Assembly: GCA_031363055.1 (NCBI GenBank)
Contig: JANLTP010000127.1
Span: forward strand, 155,295 to 219,294
Direction: 5' to 3'
Source of the DNA: JANLTP01 sp031363055
GTDB taxonomy: Bacteria; Pseudomonadota; Gammaproteobacteria; Burkholderiales; Burkholderiaceae_E
Length of the DNA: 64,000 bases
Shown here: piece after piece, positions 8,418 through 18,700 of the stretch
How positions within the stretch are numbered: position 1 is the first letter of the stretch
Layout: each line of letters begins with the position of its first letter
Notes under the pieces: model-generated
Databases searched by the model: none
The model's input: only the letters and a program-made list of their open reading frames with translations
What the model was told of the DNA's origin: nothing
Made by a program: the position numbers and the translations under genes

Positions 8418-8432
8418 GCACTATTTAGGTGC
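8418..8432. promoter_or_regulatory. NtrC-like enhancer site
   Basis: GCAC-N7-GTGC (GCACTATTTAGGTGC) has the exact half-site spacing of NtrC operators. It lies roughly 95-100 bases upstream of the predicted sigma-54 start, a normal enhancer distance. A further GCACC half-site follows at about 8445. Confidence 0.6.
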
Positions 8433-8691
8433 GTTCAGCCGAGCGCACCAAACAGAAGCGTCGTAAGCCGTCCTGCCGTTTTCGCTCAGATCCGAGCCCT
8501 GCGCGCGAGCATTATTTGTGGGATCTGAATGACCATATCGAGGGTCGGACTAACCTTTTCGGCTTGGCCATCAAGCCGAGAGCGGCGCGGGAAACAACTG
8601 AAAATCGCGTGCTAGACTCGATTTCAACAGGATTGAATCGGCAGGTCTTGCCCGATTTGATCGCCAATCAGTACAGCGCCAGGAGGGCAAC
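8433..8691. other. Intergenic region ahead of ubiK
   Basis: With the promoter region to its left this belongs to a 410-base gap between torF and ubiK. I see no convincing gene or RNA in it. It must carry the ubiK promoter; a strong AGGAGG ribosome binding site sits just before the ATG at 8692. Confidence 0.5.
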
Positions 8692-8937
8692 ATGTCCAGC
8701 GAACGTCAACCACTCTTGAACGAACTGCAGGCCCGGCTCGGTGAGCTGTTTCGGGCCAGTCCTGCCGCCGATCTGGAGCGCAATATGAAAGCGTTATTGA
8801 CCCAAGGCTTTCAGCGACTCGACCTCGTGACCCGAGAGGAGTTTGATATCCAGCAGGAATTGCTGGCCAAGCTACGCCTTCGGGTAGTCGAGCTGGAACG
8901 CCGACTCGACGACGCCCAGAAATCGAGCACAGGATAA
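8692..8937 (+). CDS. ubiK: Ubiquinone biosynthesis accessory factor UbiK
   Basis: An 81-residue protein of the UbiK/YqiC family, which works with UbiJ in the ubiquinone-synthesis complex. The N-terminal half is amphipathic (LLNELQARLGELFRASPAADLE); the C-terminal half (FDIQQELLAKLRLRVVELERRLDD) is a trimerising coiled coil, as in YqiC. VTREEFDIQQELLAKLR is the conserved family core. It has a strong AGGAGG ribosome site and stands alone upstream of comM. Confidence 0.9.
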   Translation: MSSERQPLLNELQARLGELFRASPAADLERNMKALLTQGFQRLDLVTREEFDIQQELLAKLRLRVVELERRLDDAQKSSTG

Positions 8938-9023
8938 TCGTCCTGAGCACCCTTGTCCTGAGCGCCATTTTATCTGCGCCACGTCAATCGTATTGAACAT
9001 TCAAGAACGCTTCGGGAACTACC

Positions 9024-10559
9024 TTGGGCTTAGCCGTCGTTCGCAGTCGAGCATTGATTGGCATGTCAGCGCCCGAAGTCATGGTCGAAGTACACCTGTC
9101 CAACGGGCTGCCGACGTTCAACATTGTCGGCCTGCCACAGGCCGAAGTTCGCGAAAGCCGGGATCGAGTCAGGGCGGCTATCTCACACCTGGGTTTCGAC
9201 TTTCCAAACCGTCATATTACGGTCAACCTCGCTCCGGCTGATCTGCCGAAAGCGTCGGGTCGATTCGATTTGCCGATTGCGCTCGGCATCCTTGGCGCCA
9301 GCGATCAGATGCCAAAGCAGGCGCTGGCCTCCATTGAAGCCGTTGGTGAGCTTTCACTTACCGGCGATCTAAAGCCGATCGCGGGTGTTCTGGCGATGGC
9401 GTTACACATCAAAATGGCAGGCCAGGATCGGTTACTCGTCATTCCTGAAGGCAATGTCGTGGAGGCTGATTTCATAGGCGGAATTCGACGACTCGGCGCC
9501 CGATCGTTATTACATGCAAAGCAGGCGCTCACTGACTTAAGCGGTCAGCAATTAGTGAGTACTAACTCAAGACCCGATCAACAGGCCTTGCAGGCAATCT
9601 TCCAATATCAAGACATTGCTGATATTCGCGGCCAGCGTCAGGCCAAACGGGCGCTGGAAGTCAGCGCCGCCGGCTTTCACAGCTTGTTGATGATTGGTCC
9701 GCCCGGCGCGGGGAAATCGATGTTGGCGCGTCGGCTACCGGGCATTTTGCCCGAGCTCAAAGAGCCCCAGGCGCTGGAGTCGGCAGCCATTCTGAGTGTG
9801 GCCAAACGATTCAAGCCGGAGCAATTTGGCGCCCGCTCGTTTCGCAGTCCGCACCATAGCGCCAGCGGCATTGCACTGGTCGGCGGCGGTACACCGGCGA
9901 AACCTGGCGAAATCTCGCTGGCTCACCACGGCGTCCTGTTCCTGGACGAATTGCCCGAATTCGGCCGGCAGGTGCTCGAGGTTTTGCGCGAACCGATCGA
10001 GTCCGGGCAGGTCTCGCTGTCCCGAGCGGCCCGTCAAGTTGAATTCCCGGCACGTTTCCAACTGATCGCCGCCATGAATCCGTGCCCCTGTGGGTACCTG
10101 GGCCACCCGCATAGGGTCTGCGGCTGCACGCCAGACCAGGTGATTCGTTACCGAAATCGAATTTCGGGCCCGCTACTCGATCGAATCGATCTGCAGGTAG
10201 CGGTACCGCCAGTGTTCGAACACGAGCTGATCGAGGTAGCCCCCGAAAAAAATATCCAATCGAGCGCGCAGGTTCGCGAACGCGTCAACCGGGCGGCCAA
10301 TATTCAGGATCAGCGCCAAGGCAAGCCCAATTCAGCCCTGGAGGTGGCGGAAATTGAACAGCATTGCAAGACCGACGACGCCGGCCGCGCGCTGCTGCGG
10401 GCCGCCATGAGCCGAATGGCGCTGTCCGCACGCGCCTATCATCGGATTCTGAAAGTTGCGCGTACGATTGCCGATCTTACCGGTACGCCCAGGTTGGAGA
10501 TGGCGCACATCGCCGAGGCGGTTGAATACCGGCGCGCGCTGGATTCAGGTATTCACTGA
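9024..10559 (+). CDS. comM: YifB/ComM family Mg-chelatase-like AAA ATPase
   Basis: A 511-residue hexameric AAA+ helicase-type protein; ComM promotes branch migration during integration of transforming DNA in competent species. The N-terminal Lon-protease-like domain starts LAVVRSRALIGMSAPEV. Walker A is GPPGAGKSML (about 223), Walker B is VLFLDELPEF, and the conserved cysteine segment is CPCGYLGHPHRVCGC. A Mg-chelatase C-terminal helical domain ends the protein. The start is a TTG at 9024, chosen because it gives the family's usual first residues; the next ATG (9062) would cut the first strand. No strong ribosome site is visible. Confidence 0.93.
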   Translation: MGLAVVRSRALIGMSAPEVMVEVHLSNGLPTFNIVGLPQAEVRESRDRVRAAISHLGFDFPNRHITVNLAPADLPKASGRFDLPIALGILGASDQMPKQALASIEAVGELSLTGDLKPIAGVLAMALHIKMAGQDRLLVIPEGNVVEADFIGGIRRLGARSLLHAKQALTDLSGQQLVSTNSRPDQQALQAIFQYQDIADIRGQRQAKRALEVSAAGFHSLLMIGPPGAGKSMLARRLPGILPELKEPQALESAAILSVAKRFKPEQFGARSFRSPHHSASGIALVGGGTPAKPGEISLAHHGVLFLDELPEFGRQVLEVLREPIESGQVSLSRAARQVEFPARFQLIAAMNPCPCGYLGHPHRVCGCTPDQVIRYRNRISGPLLDRIDLQVAVPPVFEHELIEVAPEKNIQSSAQVRERVNRAANIQDQRQGKPNSALEVAEIEQHCKTDDAGRALLRAAMSRMALSARAYHRILKVARTIADLTGTPRLEMAHIAEAVEYRRALDSGIH

Positions 10560-10609
10560 AGTAATCGAAGTTAAGTCAACGAAGTTAAACGCCTCAGGTA
10601 CAACCCAAC

Positions 10610-12001
10610 ATGCCCGGCACCAGAACTGAACTTGATTCGTTTGGAAGCATGGAAGTACCGGCCGACCGGCTGTGGGGAGCACAGACCCAGCGCAGTCTGC
10701 AGTATTTCAAAATTTCAACCGAACACATGCCGATCGAGCTGATTCACGCGCTGGTGAAGGTCAAACGCTCGGCGGCCCGCGTCAACGGCGCGCTCGAGTT
10801 GCTGCCAGGGCCAACTGCCAAAGCCATTGAAATGGCCGCCGACGAGGTTCTGGACGGCCTGCATCCTGACGAATTCCCGTTGATGGTTTGGCAGACCGGT
10901 TCGGGCACGCAGACCAACATGAACGTCAATGAAGTGCTGGCCAATCGGGCCTCCGAACTATTGGGCGGTGTACGCGGTCAAGATCGAGCGGTACACCCGA
11001 ATGACGACGTCAATCGAGGACAGTCATCGAATGATGTTTTTCCGACCGCCATGCACGTCGCGGGCGTGCAGGCGATTCGCGAGAAGCTGCTGCCGGCCAG
11101 CTCCAGACTGATGCACACACTCGATCAAAAGGCTCGTGACTTCGCGGATATCATCAAGGTCGGGCGCACCCATTTGCAAGACGCAACACCACTGACCTTG
11201 GGACAGGAATTTTCTGGCTATGTCGCGCAGTTGCAGTTTGCAATCGCCGCTATCGAGCTCGTCGTTCCGGCACTGTGTACGCTCGCCATCGGTGCCACCG
11301 CAGTCGGCACCGGCCTCAACGCGCCGGCAGGATTCGGCGATCGGGTGGCACGAGATCTGGCCGAATCAACTGGTTTCCCGTTCGTCTCGGCGGCCAACAA
11401 GTTCGCCGCGCTGGCGGGTCACGAACCGCTGGTATTTGCCCATGGCGCGCTCAAGACACTGGCCAGCGCCCTGAACAAGATTGCCAATGATATTCGTTGG
11501 CTGGCCAGTGGTCCGCGTTCGGGTCTGGGCGAACTGTCGATTCCCGAGAACGAGCCGGGCAGCTCGATCATGCCGGGCAAGGTCAACCCGACTCAAGCCG
11601 AAGCGCTGACCATGATCTGCGCTCAGATCATGGGCAACGATGTCGCGATCGGCATCGGCGCGGCAGCAGGCAACTTCGAGTTGAATGTGTTCAAGCCCCT
11701 GCTGATTCAAAACTTCCTGCAAAGTGTCCGGTTATTGGCCGACGGCTGCACGAGCTTCGAGGCACACTGTGTTCGCGGCATCGAAGCCAATCGAGATCGC
11801 CTGACTGAACTCATGCAACGTTCGCTGATGCTGGTGACCGCGCTGGCACCGCATATCGGATACGACCGGGCTGCACAGATTGCCAAGAAGGCCCATACCG
11901 AAAACTTGAGCTTGCGAGACGCCGCCGTCGCGCTCGGGATTGTGAGCGCCGAACAGTTCGATCAATGGGTCAGACCGGAGAACATGATTGGACCTCAGTA
12001 G
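10610..12001 (+). CDS. fumC: Class II fumarate hydratase
   Basis: Hydrates fumarate to L-malate in the citric acid cycle; an iron-free tetramer. The 463 residues match family length. It starts with the typical ELDSFGSMEVPADRLWGAQTQRS and carries the superfamily signature GSSIMPGKVNPTQ, whose serine loop contains the catalytic base. TGSGTQTNMNVNEV and GRTHLQDATPLTLGQEFSGY build the rest of the active site. Single gene, convergent with the protease gene 16 bases downstream. Confidence 0.96.
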   Translation: MPGTRTELDSFGSMEVPADRLWGAQTQRSLQYFKISTEHMPIELIHALVKVKRSAARVNGALELLPGPTAKAIEMAADEVLDGLHPDEFPLMVWQTGSGTQTNMNVNEVLANRASELLGGVRGQDRAVHPNDDVNRGQSSNDVFPTAMHVAGVQAIREKLLPASSRLMHTLDQKARDFADIIKVGRTHLQDATPLTLGQEFSGYVAQLQFAIAAIELVVPALCTLAIGATAVGTGLNAPAGFGDRVARDLAESTGFPFVSAANKFAALAGHEPLVFAHGALKTLASALNKIANDIRWLASGPRSGLGELSIPENEPGSSIMPGKVNPTQAEALTMICAQIMGNDVAIGIGAAAGNFELNVFKPLLIQNFLQSVRLLADGCTSFEAHCVRGIEANRDRLTELMQRSLMLVTALAPHIGYDRAAQIAKKAHTENLSLRDAAVALGIVSAEQFDQWVRPENMIGPQ

Positions 12002-12017
12002 CCGTACGCGAATCGCA

Positions 12018-12770
12018 TTACGGGCCGACGGGTCGACTCGAAGGCCCCGTCAAGGTCAGCAAGATATCGGCATACCAGGCGAGATTAAGCCCCAACGATT
12101 CATCATGTTCAGGTTCGCGCGTATCCATATCCAGTCGCGCTGAATGAACTCCCAACAGTTTCCAGGGCAAGTCGCTGCCGTCGACAGCGGACGCGGGCGC
12201 GCGCATGACAACCGGTGCACCGCTGGTGCCACGGTGCGTGCGCGCATCGGTCAGAAAGTAGCCCTGACCCTGAAAACGCAAACCGAATGACGACGAAATG
12301 ATCGCCTGGCGTACCACCGGCAGATGATGCAAGGTGTCATGAAAGCTGAGCGGAAAGCCCAGAATCAACAAGGGCGAACCGACCTCGATATCTTGCAGGC
12401 TGTTCTGCAAATGTTGCGGCGTGAAGGCGCGCATGATCAGCGTCTTCGGCAGCGACGGTCGATCAAGCTCAAGCACTGCGACATCAATCTCGCCGGCCGG
12501 ATCGGAGCCCTGTAACCAGACACTCTTGCCGTCGCGATACAACAAGATCGAGTACTGCACCGATTGCGTCAGATTGAATTCATCGGTGTGCAATTCAATT
12601 TCAATGCGGCTTGGGTAGTGCTTGCTGGGCTCATCGATGAGCACATGACGACTGGTCACCAGAAACAGGCGCTCGTCTCTCAAGAAGAAAAAGGCACTGG
12701 CCTTGGTCAGCAATCGCTGATCGTCGTAGGTACTGATTTGTGTTGCGGTCAGCAACAGGGATTCGGTCAT
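12018..12770 (-). CDS. Trypsin-like serine protease domain protein
   Basis: A 250-residue chymotrypsin-fold protein. The likely triad is His42 (FLVTSRHVLI), Asp96 (GEIDVAVLEL) and Ser183 (HRGTSGAPVV), in the right order and spacing. No signal peptide or PDZ domain is seen, so it is probably cytoplasmic or needs another export route. I chose the ATG at 12770, which overlaps the stop of the glucan synthase gene in an ATGA junction; an upstream start at 12791 is possible. Translational coupling to a cyclic glucan synthase is unusual and suggests a shared job, but its target is unknown. Confidence 0.82.
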   Translation of the reverse strand: MTESLLLTATQISTYDDQRLLTKASAFFFLRDERLFLVTSRHVLIDEPSKHYPSRIEIELHTDEFNLTQSVQYSILLYRDGKSVWLQGSDPAGEIDVAVLELDRPSLPKTLIMRAFTPQHLQNSLQDIEVGSPLLILGFPLSFHDTLHHLPVVRQAIISSSFGLRFQGQGYFLTDARTHRGTSGAPVVMRAPASAVDGSDLPWKLLGVHSARLDMDTREPEHDESLGLNLAWYADILLTLTGPSSRPVGP

Positions 12771-15700
12771 GGCAATGGAATTAAAAAACAACTTTCAGGA
12801 GGCAAATCAGTCCATTCAAGGGACTGGCCCGGCACCAGTATTTGTGCGCCCGACTTCAGGAGGGATGCAACGCAGGGTCTCGACATGTCGAGCGGCGCTT
12901 GGGTAGACAGCACCTGAACCCTTCGATAGATTATAAAGCGCATCACGCGGCCATCGCGACTCAGCGTCAATTCAGCCTGCGGCCAGTCGGACGGCAAGCA
13001 GGGTTTGAAGCATAATTCGCGAGCGCCCAACTGCAGGCCGAACATCGATTCGATGGCGGCACGATGCAACCAGGCGGCCGCGCCGGTGTACCAGCTCCAG
13101 CCACCGCGACCGACATAAGGCGGCGCCGAATAAATATCGCCGGCCATGACGTATGGCTCTATGGCATACACCGGACCCCGTGTCGGATGAGCCGTGCGAT
13201 GAGCCGGACTCAAATAGGTGAAGTAGCGGTAAGCTAAGTCGCCTGGCTCGGCAGACGACACAAAGTCAGCAACATCATTACCATCAACACTCGAGACGCC
13301 AAGCTTGGCCTGTTTCACCCTACCGCCAAGCTCGGCTTGTGCCATCAGCGCCCACACCGCCGCGTGTGAGTATTGGCCACCGTTTTCGCGTACCCCGGGC
13401 GGATAGGCCTGAATGTAGCCCGCCTCCGGTGTGGCGTTAACCAACGGTGGGTCCAGCAGTCGGATCAAACCTGCGTCCTTGTCGACCAGCATTTGTTCAA
13501 CACAAGCCAGTGCCTTCGTTTGTCGCTCAAGCGGCGCCGCACCCGAGAGCACCGACCAGGCCTGCGCGATCAGATCGATGCGGCCCTCCACGTTCGAGTG
13601 TGAACCCAAGGGCTGACCATCGTCGAAAAATGCGCGCTTGAACCATTGCCCATCCCAGGCTGGACCGTGCAAGGCCTGCGCCCATTGCTGGGCAGCCGTT
13701 TGCCATCGACGCACCCGGTCATCATCGCCACGTGCGCGCGCCAGCGGCGCAAAGTCGGCGATCACGCGGATCAGAAACCAGGCCAACCAAACCGATTCGC
13801 CGCGCCCCTGATGACCGACCCGATTCATGCCGTCATTCCAGTCGCCACTGCCCATCAAGGGCAAACCGTGGCTGCCGACCGCAAGACTGCGATCGATGGT
13901 GGCAGCGGCATGCTCATAAACGCTGGCCACACGGCTGCTAACGGCCGGCGTGAAATAAATATCTTCGGCGCCCGCGGCGATTGGCAGGCCGTCGAGATAC
14001 GCCACCGTCTCCTCCAATAGAGCCAGGTCTGCCGTGGCTCGAACGTAATGCGCACAGGCATAAGGCAGCCACAACAGATCATCTGAAAAATGCGTCCGGA
14101 CACCGGCGCCGGCTGGCATGTGCCACCAATGCTGGACATCGCCTTCGACAAACTGTCGGGACGCACAGGTGAGAATCTGTTGCCGCAAGTATTGCGGCGC
14201 CGCCCAGCTCAACGCCATCGTATCTTGCAGTTGATCGCGAAAACCGGTCGCCCCGCCAGCCTGGTAGAACCCAGCCTTGGACCAGAGTCGACACGACACC
14301 GTCTGATAGAGCAACCACCGATTGACCATGACATCGAACAAGGGGTCAGGCGTTCGTACACTGACCGCGCCGAGCAACTCGTTCCAGCGCTGTTGCACTT
14401 GCTCCTGGCGTTTGACCGCAGGGGTCATCGCCGCTTGGGTCGCCAGTTGCCGAGCCGCCTCTGGATTGCCGGCAAAGCCCAGCATGAACACCCGCTCGAC
14501 GGTAGCGCCAACGGCCAGATTCAGATTGCACGATAGCGCGGCACAGGGGTCGAGACCGTAGCCAGCACGCTCACCAAAATGATCCGGCAACACCAGGCGG
14601 CCACGAGCATCAAAACACTCACGCCGATCACAACTCCAATCCTCCAGTTCATCGCCGCTGGCGGTCAGGGCGAGGAAGGCCGTGCCATGGCCGAAGCCGC
14701 CGGAACGATCCAATTGAGTGCACAACAACGCAGTCAATTTGCGGGCGCGCTCGGCAGCACTGCCTTGTGACGGTATGCCTGTGGCTGGCAAGCGTTGCCT
14801 GTGCAGGCTGGTGTGCACCGTAGCTCGATCGCGACGACTGGCGCCCATGATCCACTCGGCGATTCCGACCAGCCGCAATTCGAGCGCTTGCGAACCGTGA
14901 TTGGTCAATTGCACGCGAATTTGTTTGACTGAAGTGGTGCTGTCCACACTCCATTGCGCTTGCACTTCCAACGCGCCCCGGCGGTGCGCAATGCGGCTAT
15001 AGCCTTGTCCATGCGAAACCTGATAGTGCAGATCGTCTTGCCCCCAAGCACCAGGCGCGAGACTCCAGACCTTCATGCTTTTACGGTCCTGCAGCAAGAA
15101 CCATTCGGAAGGGGTGTCGCTGACAGGGTCGTTCGACCAGGCCGTGAGCTGATTCATTCGACTGTTGATTGCCCACGAATAACCGCCACCGGACTCTGAG
15201 ATCTGCGCACCGAAAACCGGATTGGACAGCACGTTGATCCACGGCCGCAGCGGCCGCACATCGGCACTGACCTTAAAACTGAACTCGCCGGGGCGCGTTG
15301 CAAACTCACCGGTCGATACCTGCGAGGGCGGGCTGTTCCGCTGCGTCAGAGCGAGCGCGGTACTCGATGAATTTTGACGGTGTTCGAGTGCATCTTCATG
15401 ACGCTTTCGCCACTCCAGGACATGCTGAACCAGGGGTCGCCCATCGGCATACAAGCGCACCCGCGCCAGGCTCTTCAGCGTACTGAGTTCATCGGCGGAG
15501 ACCTCATCGCCGCGCAGCAGATGAAAGCCTGCCAGAGCGACCCCACCGGCCGTTGCTTGCACCGTGCTGTCTGCGAAATAGCGTTCCCGCAAGGTCGTGA
15601 TTTCGCGATGCAAGGTCATCAAATAGGAGGCCGGTTCGGCATTGACGATGACCAGATCACAAGCGATGCCGGCCCGAGACCAAAGATGCAGCGCCTGGAC

Positions 15701-18700
15701 CAACGAGCGCAACAGACCCATGCCATGCGCGACACTGACCGACACCAGGATGATGGGCCGCTCACCGGAGATGCTGAATCGCCACAGCAGTCGCCGATCA
15801 CAGACGTTCAGATTGGGCGTATCGCTTTGTGCGGCGGCTAACGCCGCAGGCGAAGCTGATTGGCCGCGACCCAGACTGAACAGCAGCGCAGTCGTCAAGG
15901 TCTGGATCGCAACAAAGTTCTCGGTACTGATCCGAAGCGCCCGCAAGCGAATTCCAGCCAGCGTCGCTGACATCATCGAGGCGCGCTGGACATGGTTACG
16001 CTGTCGGCAATACTTGTCGATCACCGCCTGCAGGCTGCCGCTGTTGGCACTGGCCGCCGTGGCAAAGGTCAATTGCACCTTGGCATGGGGCGCAATGCGC
16101 AGGTGTACCGCCATCGCACAGACCGGGTCCAGGCCAGTGCCGAGCACACTCGAACGCGTGCTGCGATTTGCAGAGATTCCATCTTGCATTGGCTCGAACG
16201 CCGCCAGCGGTCGACTGGCGGTCTGGTTTCGGCCGAGCCATTCGGCGCGATCGGTCTGAACCCGCACTTCGAGCACCTGGGCATCGCTATCAGCCAGGAA
16301 ATGTGCAACGCGCAATACCTGCTCGTTGGCCAATCGCGGTTTGCGCTCAAAGATCAACGCCTGCTGCGCGGCATGCCATTCAGCATGCACAAACATGTTG
16401 GTAAAGGCCGGATGCGCTTCGTCGGCCTGCGGATCCGACAAGGTCACTTCAAAGGCTGATATCAGCTCCATATCGATCGCATGCTCGCTGCTGTTGCGCA
16501 GCTCGACTTGCCGGAACTCGATGTCGTCCTCGGGGCTGACCCAAACCGTGGTGTACGCCTGCAGTTGTGGCCAGGTCGCCTCAAAACAGACGCGGTCGGC
16601 ATGGTAGACACTTTGATACTGGGCCGTCGCATCAGGCGCCGGATGCTGAGTGACGGAGACTACCCATGGCTTGCGATCCCAGCGCAAATACAGGAAGCTG
16701 CCAAACGAGTCTCGCAGCGCATCATCGCGCCGACGTGTGATGGCAATCTGGCCCAGACTGCTGTGGCCAGCACCATTGGCGCGCAGCGACACATGGTAGT
16801 GGCCGTTCGAGAGCAAATGGGTCGGTTCGACCGCCGTCATGCCGGGCGTGATTTCGCGCAACAATCCGACCGCGCGCCGATCGGTCGGCAACAACGCCGG
16901 CCCCGACGGCAGGGCATCGAGCATCGAGACCTCGCGAGGTGCTCGTTCGTGTAACAACGAGCTGACCGCCTGCAGGTGCGGGTTGGCCATCCCCCATTGC
17001 TGGGCCAGCCCGTCCAGCAGCGCATTGGCGAGCGCGACAATGCTCATGCCCTGATGATGTGCCATGAAGGTACTGACCGGTGTGAACTGCTGGGCACCGG
17101 TTTGCCGGCTTGGCGTGAAGTCGAGCGCTTCGATAAATCCGTAGCGAGCGCGCGCCGACAAGGCTTCGAGCGCCCTGAAATTGGCGACAGCGTTGAGCGG
17201 CAGGATCTGCGCCGCCAATGCGCTCGCATACGGTGCAATCACCAATTCATCCGGTGGTGTACGGCGTAACGCCAGTCTCGGCACTCCTTGAGGCCCGTAC
17301 TGATAGGCCAGGGTGTAGTCACTGTCGGCATAAGCCGACTCCGAGATTCCCCAGGGCAGACCTTGGCCTTCGGTAAACGCGATCTGTTCGCGAACCGCCG
17401 TCTTGCAAGCCGCTTGCAAGACACTGCCAAACGGTTCGTTCAACACCAGGGTAGGCATCAGGTATTCGAACATCGAGCCTGACCAGGAGCGCAACCCTGC
17501 TTGCCGGCCGGCTGCAAAGAACGGCCGCGCAATCGACCACCAATGGCGGACCGGCACATCGCCCTTGGCGATTGCCAGCAGGCTGGTAACCCGCGATTCG
17601 GACGCCAGCAAGTCATAAAAGCTGGCATCGAGTTGTTGCTCGGCGACGCGGTAACCGATGTGAAACAGATTACGCTTGCGGTGGAACAGAAAGTTGAAGT
17701 TGGCCTGCCAGGCCAGCGCTTCACATTCAGCGGCCAATGCGCGCAGTTGCAGCACGGCGCCTGACTGCGCTGCGACATTACCGATGGGCAGCGCACCGGC
17801 ATCAAGCCCGGAAGGCTCGTCGATGCGCCGCGCCGGGCAATCCCGAACCGCCGAGCGCAAGGTGGCCAGATGATCCTCCAGGCACCAGAGCAGTTCATCA
17901 CTCGGCGTTGATCTTGCCGTCGCGGCAAGCGAATTTTTGTCCGTCACCAGACTCGCCAACTCGTCGGCAGCATCACGCAGCAGAAACTCGAATTCATCGG
18001 TATTTTGTTGACATTCAGTCAGCGGATCAGACAGCGCCAACAGGCGCGCCAGCGCGCCTTCATGAGGCGATGTCGACAGCAGTTGCGGCAAATGGGCGAG
18101 CAACGGCGACAGCCGGTTGATTGACACTTGAATGGCGACGCGCGCCGCCCGGCTGTCGTACGGTGCAAGCGCAAGTGCCTGGCAGGCTGCTGAAACGGCC
18201 AGCAAATGGCTGCTCAGATTACCGCTGTCCACGGTCGATACATACTGCGGCGTCAGGGGTGCCGCGCTTTGTGTGTCGTACCAGTTCAGGAAGTGGCCAC
18301 GATAACGCTCCAGGGTCTTCAGCGTCGCCAAGGTGGCCTGGATACGCGTGATCAGATCCCGCGTTCCGATCCATCCAAACTGCCGGGCACAGGCTGCGCT
18401 CAGCAGATAAAGACCGATATTGGTCGGCGAAGTACGATGCGCGACCATGTCGCGCGGCATGGTCTGCAAATTATCCGGCGGCAGATGATTGTCCTGAGGA
18501 CCCACACAACGCTCGAACAATCGCCAGGAATCACGCGCAACGCCGAGCAGGTAGGCGCGCTCTGGCTCAGGCAATATCGCGACGGTTTGCGTGGAGCGTG
18601 CACGACTGACCCACCAGATGAACAAGGGCGAAGCGGCCCAAAGCGCGCAGATCGCGATCGACAGTGCCAGAAACGGTGTGCCGGATGCCATCAATAGCAC

